This document shows positions 42,231 through 51,602 of a stretch of 64,000 nucleotides of DNA, piece by piece. The stretch covers positions 16,154-80,153 of the forward strand of contig URTM01000011.1 in assembly GCA_900550865.1 (NCBI GenBank), read 5' to 3'. The number at the start of each line of letters is the position of its first letter. The first letter of the stretch is position 1. The notes below the pieces were generated by a model. The model had not been told where the DNA came from and did not search any database. It saw nothing but the letters and a program-made list of their open reading frames with translations. Origin of the DNA: an uncultured Dorea sp. Lineage in GTDB: Bacteria > Bacillota > Clostridia > Lachnospirales > Lachnospiraceae. A program made the translations under genes and the position numbers.

Positions 42231-42258
42231 AAGGGAATGCAGATAGGCATTCCCTTTT
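42231..42258 (+). terminator. Intrinsic terminator after the S41 protease gene
   Basis: AAGGGAATGC (42231-42240) pairs with GCATTCCCTT (42247-42256) around AGATAG, followed by T residues. Confidence 0.88.
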
Positions 42259-42328
42259 AGTATGCCTTATGGTAAAATATAAATAATGTAAAATTAAGAT
42301 GATACATGTAAAATAGGAGGAAAAGACA

Positions 42329-43255
42329 TTGATTAATCAGTTAGTAGCCAACATAAAGAAGACAGGAGCACCGATCGTAGTAGGTCTGGATCCAATGTTA
42401 AACTACATTCCGGAACAGGTTCAGCAGAAAGCGTTTGCAGAGTATGGTGAGACACTGGAAGGAGCAGCAGAAGCCATCTGGCAGTTCAATAAAGAAATCG
42501 TAGACAAGACATATGATCTGATCCCAGCAGTAAAACCACAGATCGCGATGTATGAACAATTCGGTCTTCCGGGACTTGCAGCATTTAAGAAGACGGTAGA
42601 TTACTGTAAGGAAAAAGGACTGGTTGTCATCGGAGATATAAAAAGAGGAGATATTGGTTCTACATCTGCTGCTTATGCGGTTGGTCATATTGGAAAAGTG
42701 AAAGTAGGAAGCAAGACATATGCACCATTTGACGAAGACTTTGTAACAGTCAACCCATACCTTGGTTCAGACGGAGTGAATCCGTTCCTGGACGTATGCA
42801 AAGAAGAGAAGAAGGGAATCTTTGTTCTGGTTAAGACTTCCAATCCATCCAGCGGGGAATTCCAGGATCAGAAGATAGATGGTCGTCCGCTGTATGAACT
42901 GGTCGGAGAGAAAGTGGCTGCATGGGGATCAGAAGTCATGGGTGATGAGTACAGTTATGTAGGAGCAGTAGTAGGAGCAACTTATCCGGAGATGGGAAAA
43001 GTACTTAGAAAAGTAATGCCGAAGGCATATATCCTGGTTCCTGGCTACGGTGCACAGGGTGGAAAAGGAAAAGATCTGGTACATTTCTTTAATGAGGATG
43101 GACTGGGAGCAATCGTGAACTCTTCGAGAGGAATCATTGCGGCATACAAGCAGGAACAGTATGCAAAGTTTGGAGCTGAGAACTTTGGTGATGCATCCAG
43201 GGCAGCAGTTGAGACTATGGTAGCAGACATCAAGGGAGCACTTGAGAACAGATAA
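42329..43255 (+). CDS. pyrF: Orotidine 5'-phosphate decarboxylase (type 2)
   Basis: Final step of de novo UMP synthesis. The 308-residue length and the motif VIGDIKRGDIGSTSAAYA, with the catalytic lysine and aspartate, mark the longer type-2 PyrF subfamily. VGLDPMLNYIP near the start and VPGYGAQGG near the end bind the phosphate. The start codon is TTG at 42329, preceded at good distance by AGGAGG (42315-42320); no ATG in frame is better placed. It leads the pyrF-pyrK-pyrD cluster. No PyrR-type attenuator was recognised upstream. Confidence 0.95.
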   Translation: MINQLVANIKKTGAPIVVGLDPMLNYIPEQVQQKAFAEYGETLEGAAEAIWQFNKEIVDKTYDLIPAVKPQIAMYEQFGLPGLAAFKKTVDYCKEKGLVVIGDIKRGDIGSTSAAYAVGHIGKVKVGSKTYAPFDEDFVTVNPYLGSDGVNPFLDVCKEEKKGIFVLVKTSNPSSGEFQDQKIDGRPLYELVGEKVAAWGSEVMGDEYSYVGAVVGATYPEMGKVLRKVMPKAYILVPGYGAQGGKGKDLVHFFNEDGLGAIVNSSRGIIAAYKQEQYAKFGAENFGDASRAAVETMVADIKGALENR

Positions 43256-43322
43256 GGTCTGATCTGTCAAAAAAGACAGATAAAAAACGTAAGACAGAGG
43301 AATCTTAACAGGAGAAATGAAG

Positions 43323-44105
43323 ATGGAGAAAAAGAAAGAACAGGCGAAAGTTCTGTCACAGGAGATGCTGGCAGACGGGATCTACAGTCTGTGGATTGAG
43401 ACAGAAGCAGCACGGACGGCCAGACCGGGACAGTTTGTATCTGTATATACGACAGATGCAAGCAAATTACTTCCGCGTCCGATCAGTATCTGCGAAATAG
43501 ATAAAGAGGCAAAAAAATTGAGACTGGTATATCGTGTAACTGGTGAAAAGACCGGAACAAAGCAGTTCTCAGAATTGAAAGCCGGAGATTATGTACCGGT
43601 GATCGGACCTCTGGGAAATGGATTCCCATATGAGAAGGCAGAAGGAAGAAAAGTGTTCCTGATGGGCGGAGGAATCGGTGTTCCTCCGATTCTGGAACTC
43701 GCAAAACAGATGAACTGTGAAGAAAAGCAGATCGTTGTCGGATACAGAGATGCACATACGTTCCTGAAAGAAGAATTTGAACAGAACGGAACGTTGTATA
43801 TTTCTACAGAGGATGGAAGTGTGGGAACAAAAGGAAATGTCATGGATGCTATTCGTGAGCAGAATCTGGATGCAGATATGATATTTGCATGTGGACCGAC
43901 ACCAATGCTGCGTGCGATCAAGTCTTATGCGGAAGAAAAAGGAATCGAATGTTATATTTCATTAGAAGAGAGAATGGCATGCGGAATCGGCGCCTGTCTG
44001 GCATGTGTCTGCAAGACAAAGGAAAAAGATGCACACAGCAATGTGAATAATAAGAGAATCTGTAAAGACGGACCAGTATTCTTATCTACGGAGGTGGATT
44101 TATAA
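43323..44105 (+). CDS. pyrK: Dihydroorotate dehydrogenase B, electron-transfer subunit
   Basis: FAD and 2Fe-2S protein passing electrons from dihydroorotate, via PyrD, to NAD. The 260-residue protein has an FNR-type FAD/NAD-binding module (RPGQFVSVYT, RPISICEID, GPLGNGF, MGGGIGVPPILEL). The Fe-S ligands lie near the C terminus: MACGIGACLACVCK and a downstream RICKDGP cysteine. Start ATG 43323 is spaced 8 bases from GGAG; the ATG two codons earlier is too close to it. Its stop shares one base with the pyrD start. Confidence 0.95.
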   Translation: MEKKKEQAKVLSQEMLADGIYSLWIETEAARTARPGQFVSVYTTDASKLLPRPISICEIDKEAKKLRLVYRVTGEKTGTKQFSELKAGDYVPVIGPLGNGFPYEKAEGRKVFLMGGGIGVPPILELAKQMNCEEKQIVVGYRDAHTFLKEEFEQNGTLYISTEDGSVGTKGNVMDAIREQNLDADMIFACGPTPMLRAIKSYAEEKGIECYISLEERMACGIGACLACVCKTKEKDAHSNVNNKRICKDGPVFLSTEVDL

Positions 44106-45007
44106 TGGATATGAGAGTAAATATTGCCGGCGTAGAGTGGAAGAATCCGGTTACAGTGGCTTCCGGTACGTTTGGTTCGGGTGAAGAATTCGGTGAATTT
44201 GTCGATCTGAACCGTCTTGGAGCGGTGACGACCAAGGGAGTCGCAAATGTTCCGTGGCCGGGTAATCCGACACCGCGTGTAGCGGAGGTATACGGTGGAA
44301 TGATGAATGCGATCGGACTTCAGAATCCGGGAATCGATCTGTTCTGCAAAAGAGACATTCCGTTTCTGAAGAAATATGATACGAAGATCATTGTCAATGT
44401 CTGCGGTCATGCGCCGGAGGAATATCTTGCGGTTGTTGAGCGGCTGGCGGATGAGCCGATCGACATGATGGAGATCAACATCTCGTGTCCGAATGTAAAT
44501 GCCGGATTCCTTGCGTTTGGACAGGACGCAAAGCATGTGGAAGAGCTGACCGCTCAGATCAAAAAGATCGCAAAACAGCCGATCATCATGAAACTGACAC
44601 CGAATGTTACGGATATCACAGAGATTGCAAAGGCAGCAGAGGCTGGCGGGGCAGATGCGTTGTCTCTGATCAATACACTGACTGGTATGAAGATCGATAT
44701 TAACCGCAGGACATTTGCGGTAGCGAATAAGACCGGCGGTGTATCAGGACCGGTTGTACACCCGATTGCAGTCCGCATGGTATATCAGACTGCACAGGCA
44801 GTTAATATTCCGATTATTGGAATGGGAGGAATTGCGACACCAGAAGATGCTATCGAGATGATTCTTGCAGGAGCATCTGCAGTATCTGTGGGAACAGCGA
44901 ATTTTTACAATCCGAATGCAACGATCGAGATCATTGACGGAATTGAAGCATATATGAAGAAGAACGGATTTGAATCTGTAAAAGATATGGTGGGCATTGC
45001 AAAATAA
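44105..45007 (+). CDS. pyrD: Dihydroorotate dehydrogenase B, catalytic subunit
   Basis: FMN enzyme oxidising dihydroorotate to orotate. The 300-residue barrel shows VTVASGTFGSG, the active-site cysteine of class 1 enzymes in NISCPNVNAG, VKLTP-like MKLTPNVTDI, SLINTLTGM and GMGGIATPEDA. It forms the class-1B complex with PyrK, translated from the overlapping frame upstream. A terminator follows, so pyrE is transcribed separately. Confidence 0.97.
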   Translation: MDMRVNIAGVEWKNPVTVASGTFGSGEEFGEFVDLNRLGAVTTKGVANVPWPGNPTPRVAEVYGGMMNAIGLQNPGIDLFCKRDIPFLKKYDTKIIVNVCGHAPEEYLAVVERLADEPIDMMEINISCPNVNAGFLAFGQDAKHVEELTAQIKKIAKQPIIMKLTPNVTDITEIAKAAEAGGADALSLINTLTGMKIDINRRTFAVANKTGGVSGPVVHPIAVRMVYQTAQAVNIPIIGMGGIATPEDAIEMILAGASAVSVGTANFYNPNATIEIIDGIEAYMKKNGFESVKDMVGIAK

Positions 45008-45025
45008 GATCATAACTATAATAGT

Positions 45026-45066
45026 AAAAAGATTCTGCTTTTACTGGAAATGCAGAATCTTTTTTT
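45026..45066 (+). terminator. Intrinsic terminator of the pyrF-pyrK-pyrD cluster
   Basis: AAAGATTCTGC (45028-45038) pairs with GCAGAATCTTT (45052-45062), followed by T residues to 45066. Confidence 0.93.
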
Positions 45067-45133
45067 GTACTCTGGTATATCAGAAGAGCTTTCAGTGGAA
45101 GTTCTGCAGATTGGCAAATGGCATAATGAAAAT

Positions 45134-45185
45134 ATGACCGGTCGTCATTTTTTGAGTAGATTTTAGCCACTGTTTTTGCTATACT
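45134..45185 (+). promoter_or_regulatory. Promoter and palindromic operator candidate for the YhgE genes
   Basis: ATGAC-CGGTC-GTCAT (45134-45148), containing the perfect palindrome GACCGGTC, lies 29 bp before an extended -10 element TGCTATACT (45177-45185). The palindrome resembles TetR-family operators; no tetR gene is present in the window, so the regulator would act in trans. Confidence 0.45.
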
Positions 45186-45219
45186 AATATCTATATGACA
45201 ATAACAGGAGGATGAATGG

Positions 45220-47772
45220 ATGAAAAAGTCATTTCAGATTTTCAAAAGAGATCTCGGCCGTCTGTTTCGTAACCGTGCGGCTGTGCTGATCTTGATTGGA
45301 ATCAGTATACTGCCTTCGCTTTATGCATGGTTTAACATTGCTGCCAATATGGATCCGTATGGGAATACCAAAGGTATTCAGGTAGCCATTGCGAATGACG
45401 ACAAAGGTGCTGATAGTGAACAGATGTCATTGGATGCAGGAAAGAGCATTGTGGATAATCTGAAAAAGAACGACCAGCTTGGGTGGAAATTTGTGGATGC
45501 AAAGACTGCAAAACAAGGTGTAAAAGCTGGAAAATATTATGCGGCGATCATAATTCCGGAAAATTTCAGTGAATCATTGTTAAGTATTTTATCCGGAGAT
45601 ATTAAGCAGCCGGAACTGAATTATTATATTAATGAAAAAAAGAATGCAATAGCACCGAAGATCACAGATACAGGAGCGAGTACGATCCAGCAGGAGATCA
45701 ATGATACGTTCACTTCTGTAGCTGCGGAGTCAGTTTCCAGGCTGTTAAGTGAAAAGGCCGGTGATGTGGCCGGAAAAGTAGATGCGGGAAATTCCAATCT
45801 GATCCAGGCTATTACGGAGACCAGAAAGAATCTGGACGAGTATAATCAGGTACTGGACAATTTCCAGAAAACAGTGGACCAGTCGGATGCGGTTATGGAA
45901 AGTGCAGTTGAAACGCTGGATCAGGTTGTCGCTGCAGCTGATTCGGGAGTAGAGGCACTTTCAGATACAGAAGACGTTCTTGGAGATACGAGAACCGCAA
46001 TCGGACAGTTCTCTACAGAATTTGCAACAGGTATGTCCAATGGTGAGACGCTTTTAAATGATGCGTATGTATCTGCTTCAGGAAAATTAGGTGTATTTGA
46101 AACAAAAGCTGATCAGGCTTCGGCGGCAGTAGACAGCAGTCTTACGACTGCCTCATCACTGCTGACAAAGAATCAGGAATTGCTGGAACAGCTGAAAGAA
46201 TTAAATGACCAGATTCAGGGAAATACGGGATTTGGACAGCAGATATCAGCGGCCATTGGTCAGAAGATCACAGAACTGGAAAACCAGAATGCATCTTTGC
46301 AGAATCTGGTGTCTTCACTGAAAACAGGTAATAAAGGGATTCAAAATGCATTGACAACTGCAAAGAATACACGTACATCATTGGAGAAGCTGGCAAAGAG
46401 CAGTAAGGAAAGTCTTCAGAATTACCGCAATAATCTGGATGCGGGTCTTCTGCCGCAGCTGAATCAGTCACTGGACAGTCTGGCTTCACTGAGTGGAAAT
46501 CTTTCTGCAACATTAAACGGAGTAGAGCCGACAGTAGAGCAGTTAAAGACAATCCTGAATCAGTTGAATGACAGCCTGAAAAGCAGTGCATCGGCATTGG
46601 GGCAGACCGGAGATGTGGTGGCACAGGTGGATGCGTCACTGGCTTCTGTCCAGACCGATCTGAGCGCACTGCAGAGTTCGGAAACGTATCGGAAACTGAC
46701 TTCACTGGAAGGTATTGATGCGGATTCGATTGCGGACTTCATGTCATCTCCGGTGAGTATCCGGTCAAAGGTATTATATGATGTGGAGAATTACGGATCT
46801 GGAATGACACCATTTTATACGAATCTTGCTCTCTGGGTAGGCGGACTGATTCTGGTATCTATTCTGAAACAGGAAGTAGATAAAGATGAGAAAGTACGGA
46901 AGTTTACAGCAGGACAGGCATATTTCGGAAGATGGCTGTTGTTTGTTGCGGTAGGACTTGTACAGGGGCTGATCGTATGCAGCGGTGATATTTTATTACT
47001 GAAAGTACAGTGTGTACATCCGGTGGCATTTGTATGTGTGGGTGTATTCTGCTCATTCATTTATGTTAATCTGATCTATGCACTGGCACTTACCTTTAAG
47101 CATATCGGAAAAGCACTGGGAGTTGTACTGGTTATTCTGCAGATCCCGGGATCTGCGGGAACATATCCGATCGAGATGACACCGGCATTTTTCCAGAAAC
47201 TGCATCCACTCCTTCCGTTCACATATGGAATCAGTGCCATGCGTGAATGTATTGCAGGAATGTATGGAGCGAATATCTGGAAATATCTGGGAATTCTGGC
47301 AGTATTTTTCCCAATCTCCCTGTTTATCGGACTGGTATTGCGTCCGTTACTCATGAATCTGAATCATCTGTTTGATAAACGTCTGTCTGAGACGGAACTG
47401 ATGCTGGGTGAAACAGAAGCAGCGGAACGAAAACGTCCGGAACTGACAATGATGATGAAGACATTGATGGAAGATGACGAATGGAAACAGGAATTTCTGG
47501 AAAAATCCGAGAAATTTGAAAAGCGTTATCCGAAGATGATCCGGTGGGGATTCATGGGAATGATCATCATACCACTGATCTTCCTGATACTGATGTTCAG
47601 TCTGGAATCAAAACTGGTTTTCCTGATATTATGGATCGTATCGCTGATAGGACTTGCGTTATATCTGATCATTGTAGAATATCTGCATGACAGAATGCTG
47701 AGACAACTTGCCATGACCGGTATTACAACAGAGGATCTGATCCATGAGATAAAGGAGGGCAGAGGCGAATGA
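45220..47772 (+). CDS. YhgE/Pip-domain membrane protein (longer copy)
   Basis: An 850-residue membrane protein of the YhgE/phage-infection-protein family, related to ABC-2 transporter permeases and to Esa/type VII secretion accessory proteins. The N-terminal helix (about 15-40, ending LPSLYAWFNIAANMDPYGNT) is diagnostic. A long extracellular region (about 45-520) is helical and Ala/Ser/Gln/Leu-rich. Five helices follow (about 535-725), with GSAGTYPIEMTPAFFQKLHPLLPFTY. This copy alone has a cytoplasmic tail and two further helices (about 778-825). GGAGG precedes the start. It overlaps the next gene by four bases. The function is not established; proposed roles are export or surface receptor. 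Confidence 0.88.
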   Translation: MKKSFQIFKRDLGRLFRNRAAVLILIGISILPSLYAWFNIAANMDPYGNTKGIQVAIANDDKGADSEQMSLDAGKSIVDNLKKNDQLGWKFVDAKTAKQGVKAGKYYAAIIIPENFSESLLSILSGDIKQPELNYYINEKKNAIAPKITDTGASTIQQEINDTFTSVAAESVSRLLSEKAGDVAGKVDAGNSNLIQAITETRKNLDEYNQVLDNFQKTVDQSDAVMESAVETLDQVVAAADSGVEALSDTEDVLGDTRTAIGQFSTEFATGMSNGETLLNDAYVSASGKLGVFETKADQASAAVDSSLTTASSLLTKNQELLEQLKELNDQIQGNTGFGQQISAAIGQKITELENQNASLQNLVSSLKTGNKGIQNALTTAKNTRTSLEKLAKSSKESLQNYRNNLDAGLLPQLNQSLDSLASLSGNLSATLNGVEPTVEQLKTILNQLNDSLKSSASALGQTGDVVAQVDASLASVQTDLSALQSSETYRKLTSLEGIDADSIADFMSSPVSIRSKVLYDVENYGSGMTPFYTNLALWVGGLILVSILKQEVDKDEKVRKFTAGQAYFGRWLLFVAVGLVQGLIVCSGDILLLKVQCVHPVAFVCVGVFCSFIYVNLIYALALTFKHIGKALGVVLVILQIPGSAGTYPIEMTPAFFQKLHPLLPFTYGISAMRECIAGMYGANIWKYLGILAVFFPISLFIGLVLRPLLMNLNHLFDKRLSETELMLGETEAAERKRPELTMMMKTLMEDDEWKQEFLEKSEKFEKRYPKMIRWGFMGMIIIPLIFLILMFSLESKLVFLILWIVSLIGLALYLIIVEYLHDRMLRQLAMTGITTEDLIHEIKEGRGE

Positions 47773-49952
47773 AAAATATATGGGAAATCTTCCGAAGAGA
47801 TATAAAACGTATTAAAAATAATGTAATTGCGATGATCGTTATTATGGGAATTACGGTTGTGCCCTGCCTCTATGCGTGGTTCAATATAGCAGCAAGCTGG
47901 GACCCGTATGGCAATACCGGCAACCTGAAGGTTGCGGTCGCAAGTGTTGATGATGGTTATGAGGGAAGTCTGATCCCATTGCAGATCAATATGGGAGACC
48001 AGGTACTGACATCGCTTCGCAGCAATTCTTCGCTTGACTGGGTATTTACCAGCAGAAAAAAAGCTGTGGAGGGTGTGAAGTCCGGCAAATATTATGCTGC
48101 AATTGTGATACCAGAGGATTTCAGTTCCAATCTGTTGAGCGTTTTCTCTGAAAATATTCAGAAACCTAATATTGCTTATTATTCGAATGCAAAGGAAAAT
48201 GCAATTGCTCCGAAAGTAACAGATAAGGGGGCAAGTGCGATTCAGAAACAGGTTAATGAAGTGTTTGTAGAGACGATCAGTGATACGGTGATCACTGCAT
48301 TTAAAGCTGTTACGAATGTGACTGACCAGGACGGAGTAGAAGCGATTGCTAAAAATCTTGCAGATAATCTGGATCAGATCGGATCAGATCTGAATACGGC
48401 ATCGTCTACTTTGAAATCATTTTCCGGAATGACAACTTCTGCACAGCAGCTGTTAGATACAACAGGAGCATTTCTGAAAGAGACACAGGACCATTCTGCG
48501 GATACAACCGATTCGCTGAAAGAGGTAAAGAAATCGTTCAGCGGGATTGATGAAACGGTAAGTGGTGCGACAGACGGTATAAACGAAGCGTTGAATTCGG
48601 GAAAAGAATTTTATGAGCAGATGTCAACGGTTATAGATGATGCGTTTGAATCCAATTCAGAGAGCGCAGATGATGTAGCCGGGACATTAGAAACACTGGC
48701 ATCCAGTGTTCAAAAAGTGATTGATTCCTATACATCATTGAAAACAACAATAGATGGCATAAATGCTGGCGATAATTCATATATCAATGAATTAAAAGGC
48801 AGTATTTCCGGAAAGCTGGGAGAGACGATAGCAACGCAGACCGAACTCAGAGAAAAACTGCTGTCGACGGCATCTTCCCTTCGGGAAGCATCTGATTCAG
48901 CAATCACAAATAAAGCGGAATTGGATAAATTGGTAAAATCAAGTGCAGCTGGTCTGTCCGACATTAAAACAGAGTTTGAACAAAATGTCAAAAGCGGTCT
49001 GGATGAACTGGGAGCTTCCGTGGGAGATACAAGCAGTGAATTGAGTCTTCTGATGGATCAGCTGGATGAAAGCGTGGATGGAGTGTATGATCTGTCTTCT
49101 TCTGCTTCTGCTGATCTGACACAGATCAGTACGGCACTGGATCATTCCTGTGAACTTTTGGATAAAGCCTCAGGAATGATCAGTGATACAACAGGAAAAA
49201 TAGGAGAGATGCAGGCGAGCGGAGATTTTTCACAGTTAGAGGAACTGATCTCCGGTGATTCGAATGTGATCGGGGAGTTTCTGGCAGCACCGGTAAGCCT
49301 GAAGACAAAACAGGTCTATAAGATTGAAAATTATGGTTCTTCGATGGCACCGTTCTATTCTACACTGTCAATCTGGATCGGTGGAATTGTACTGGTTGCC
49401 ATGTTGAAGACAGGTGTTTCGTCAAAATGTACGGAAGGATTAAAGAAAGTAAAATCACATCAGGAATATCTGGGACGCTATCTCCTGTTCCTGATCGTGG
49501 GTCTGATGCAGAGCACGCTGATCTGTCTGGGAGATCTGTTATATCTGGGCATTCAGTGTAAGCACCCGTTCCTGTTCATGCTGGCAGGATGGTTTTCAAG
49601 CATTGTATATGTGAATATTATCTACACGTTGACGGTATCATTCGGAGATATCGGAAAGGCGGTCAGCGTTGTACTCCTGGTTATGCAGGTGGCAGGTTCC
49701 GGCGGAACATTCCCGATCGAAGTGGCACCGGCGTTCTTTAAAGCCGTGTATCCACTACTGCCATTCGTTCACAGCATGGCAGCGTTCCGGGAGACGATCG
49801 GCGGCATGTATGGTATGACGTATTGGACAGAACTTGGAAAGCTTGGAATTTTCCTGATCTTGTCATTGATTCTTGGATTGCTTCTGCGCAAGCCGGTGAT
49901 CCGGATGAATGAAGCATTTGCAGAAAAACTGGAAGAGACGAAGATTATGTAG
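47769..49952 (+). CDS. YhgE/Pip-domain membrane protein (shorter copy)
   Basis: A 727-residue paralogue of the preceding protein, with the same plan: N-terminal helix ending VPCLYAWFNIAASWDPYGNT, a 480-residue extracellular helical domain, then about five helices containing GSGGTFPIEVAPAFFKAVYPLLPFVH. It lacks the extra C-terminal helices of the first copy. The four-base overlap (ATGA) and the shared promoter suggest equimolar synthesis, and thus a heteromeric complex. The extracellular parts have diverged far more than the membrane parts, as expected if they face changing ligands or phage. Confidence 0.88.
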   Translation: MKNIWEIFRRDIKRIKNNVIAMIVIMGITVVPCLYAWFNIAASWDPYGNTGNLKVAVASVDDGYEGSLIPLQINMGDQVLTSLRSNSSLDWVFTSRKKAVEGVKSGKYYAAIVIPEDFSSNLLSVFSENIQKPNIAYYSNAKENAIAPKVTDKGASAIQKQVNEVFVETISDTVITAFKAVTNVTDQDGVEAIAKNLADNLDQIGSDLNTASSTLKSFSGMTTSAQQLLDTTGAFLKETQDHSADTTDSLKEVKKSFSGIDETVSGATDGINEALNSGKEFYEQMSTVIDDAFESNSESADDVAGTLETLASSVQKVIDSYTSLKTTIDGINAGDNSYINELKGSISGKLGETIATQTELREKLLSTASSLREASDSAITNKAELDKLVKSSAAGLSDIKTEFEQNVKSGLDELGASVGDTSSELSLLMDQLDESVDGVYDLSSSASADLTQISTALDHSCELLDKASGMISDTTGKIGEMQASGDFSQLEELISGDSNVIGEFLAAPVSLKTKQVYKIENYGSSMAPFYSTLSIWIGGIVLVAMLKTGVSSKCTEGLKKVKSHQEYLGRYLLFLIVGLMQSTLICLGDLLYLGIQCKHPFLFMLAGWFSSIVYVNIIYTLTVSFGDIGKAVSVVLLVMQVAGSGGTFPIEVAPAFFKAVYPLLPFVHSMAAFRETIGGMYGMTYWTELGKLGIFLILSLILGLLLRKPVIRMNEAFAEKLEETKIM

Positions 49953-50012
49953 AAATTGCGGGTATATAAATACCTGTAAAAGTGTGAAATAAAGAAAAAT
50001 TTTTAAAATATA

Positions 50013-50072
50013 AGAGGGAATCCGAAAAAGGAGAGCGTAGTTAAGATATCCTTACGGATTCTCTCTCTTTTA
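50013..50072 (+). terminator. Intrinsic terminator after the YhgE pair
   Basis: AGAGGGAATCCG (50013-50024) pairs with CGGATTCTCTCT (50055-50066) with one G-T pair, followed by T residues. The rest of the 288-base gap up to pyrE holds a partial relative of the dispersed repeat (ATGTATTCGAAAGAAGC, 50078-50094) and the pyrE promoter. Confidence 0.8.
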
Positions 50073-50148
50073 TCACTATGTATTCGAAAGAAGCGGTCAA
50101 AGTATGCAAGAAAAAATGCCGCCAGCGTTTTTTTATGTCCAGCGTGAA

Positions 50149-50177
50149 TTGAAAAACTGATTTTCTTATGATAGAAT
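50149..50177 (+). promoter_or_regulatory. Predicted promoter of pyrE
   Basis: TTGAAA (50149-50154) and TAGAAT (50172-50177) with a 17-bp spacer, about 64 bases before the pyrE start. Confidence 0.6.
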
Positions 50178-50240
50178 TAAATGGAATTATTATGCAATAA
50201 ACAGGACGCACAGAGTCTGAAATATATGGAGGTAATTAAG

Positions 50241-50921
50241 ATGGAAAGTTATAAACAGGAATTTATCGAATTTATGGTAGAGAGCGATGTGCTCAAATTT
50301 GGAGAATTCACATTAAAGAGTGGAAGAAAATCCCCATTCTTTATGAATGCCGGAGCTTATGTAACCGGATCACAGCTTAAAAAATTAGGACAGTATTATG
50401 CAAAAGCAATCCACGATACATATGGAGATGACTTTGATGTATTATTCGGACCTGCATACAAAGGAATCCCGCTTGGAGTTGTAACAGCGATCGCTTACAG
50501 TGACCTCTATGGAAAAGAAGTACGTTACTGTTCTGACCGTAAAGAAGAAAAAGATCATGGTGCAGATAAGGGAAGTTTCCTTGGAAGCAAGTTAAAAGAT
50601 GGTGACCGTGTAATTATGATCGAAGATGTGACAACATCCGGAAAATCCATGGAAGAGACTGTTCCTAAGGTAAAAGGTGCAGCAGATGTAACGATCGTAG
50701 GTCTGATGGTATCCCTGAACCGTATGGAAGTCGGAAAAGGCGGAGAAAAATGCGCATTAGACGAGATCAAAGATTTGTATGGATTCGATACTGCTGCAAT
50801 CGTAACGATGGAAGAAGTAGTAGAGTGTCTCTATAACAAAGAATGTGACGGAAAAGTTGTGATCGATGATACATTAAAAGCAGCCATCGACGCATATTAT
50901 GAACAGTACGGAGCAAAATAG
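50241..50921 (+). CDS. pyrE: Orotate phosphoribosyltransferase
   Basis: Adds phosphoribose to orotate to form OMP, the step before PyrF. The 226-residue protein has the phosphoribosyltransferase PRPP loop VIMIEDVTTSGKSMEE and the FGPAYKGIPLG and RYCSDRKEEKDHG segments typical of bacterial PyrE. The start ATG 50241 follows GGAGGTAATTAAG; an in-frame ATG 20 codons earlier has no binding site. Although functionally linked to pyrF/K/D, it is separated from them by the two YhgE genes and has its own promoter. Confidence 0.95.
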   Translation: MESYKQEFIEFMVESDVLKFGEFTLKSGRKSPFFMNAGAYVTGSQLKKLGQYYAKAIHDTYGDDFDVLFGPAYKGIPLGVVTAIAYSDLYGKEVRYCSDRKEEKDHGADKGSFLGSKLKDGDRVIMIEDVTTSGKSMEETVPKVKGAADVTIVGLMVSLNRMEVGKGGEKCALDEIKDLYGFDTAAIVTMEEVVECLYNKECDGKVVIDDTLKAAIDAYYEQYGAK

Positions 50922-50939
50922 GAAACGGGGGAACGAGAT

Positions 50940-51092
50940 ATGAACGAAAAAGCATATAAAGCAATGGGATTAGCCGGAGCAGCAGGGATTGCAGTAGGAA
51001 TTGTAGTCACGGTAGTAGGAATCGCAGCAGGTGTGATCTCCATTATCAGTGGTGCCCGTTTACTGAAAGAAAAGAAAGGAATCTTATTCTAA
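50940..51092 (+). CDS. Tiny single-helix membrane protein
   Basis: A 50-residue frame starting ATG at 50940 and ending TAA at 51092. The protein has a short charged start (MNEKAYKAMG), one long Val/Ile/Gly/Ala-rich membrane helix (about 11-38) and a basic tail (RLLKEKKGILF). GGGGGAACGAG provides a binding site 8-10 bases before the start, and pyrE ends 18 bases upstream, so they are probably co-transcribed. I do not recognise a family. Possible roles are a small membrane regulator or a structural peptide. Codon use and the tight fit between neighbours make it likely real. Confidence 0.6.
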   Translation: MNEKAYKAMGLAGAAGIAVGIVVTVVGIAAGVISIISGARLLKEKKGILF

Positions 51093-51122
51093 TACCGAAG
51101 AGATACAGGAGGGTGTAGGACG

Positions 51123-51602
51123 TTGGATTCAAAGAAAAGAAAACGAATCCGGATACTGGGAAAGATATTATTCATATTATATGTAATATTTATCATATAT
51201 TTCCTGCTGTTCTCTGACTGGTATGGACGTACAGGTGAGATGCGGGAATACCACTATAATCTGGTGCTGTTTAAAGAGATTAAAAGATTCTGGCAGTATC
51301 GTGAGCAGGTGGGATTCTTTGCAATGTTCACCAATTTATTTGGAAATGTGATCATATTTATTCCATTTGGATTTTTTCTTCCGATGGGAAGCAGACAAAG
51401 AAGTTTTATTGCAACCGGGTTCTACAGCTTTACGCTGAGTCTGTGTGTGGAGATCTTCCAGCTTATCACAAAAGTAGGAAGCTTTGATGTAGATGACCTG
51501 TTACTGAATACCATAGGGGGAGTCTGTGGATATATATTATTTGCAATATGTGCGGCAATAAGGAGAAGACATGCTGGGAAAAAAACTAAGAACAGAAGAT
51601 GA
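51123..51602 (+). CDS. VanZ-family membrane protein
   Basis: A 159-residue membrane protein with about four helices. The VanZ signature is visible: YHYNLVLFKEIKRFW, then FTNLFGNVIIFIPFGFFLP and the FDVDDLLLNTIGGVCGYIL block. VanZ-like proteins are widespread and can lower teicoplanin susceptibility; the normal function is unknown. The start is TTG at 51123, preceded by GGAGGGTG. Its last 32 bases overlap the next gene. Confidence 0.88.
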   Translation: MDSKKRKRIRILGKILFILYVIFIIYFLLFSDWYGRTGEMREYHYNLVLFKEIKRFWQYREQVGFFAMFTNLFGNVIIFIPFGFFLPMGSRQRSFIATGFYSFTLSLCVEIFQLITKVGSFDVDDLLLNTIGGVCGYILFAICAAIRRRHAGKKTKNRR

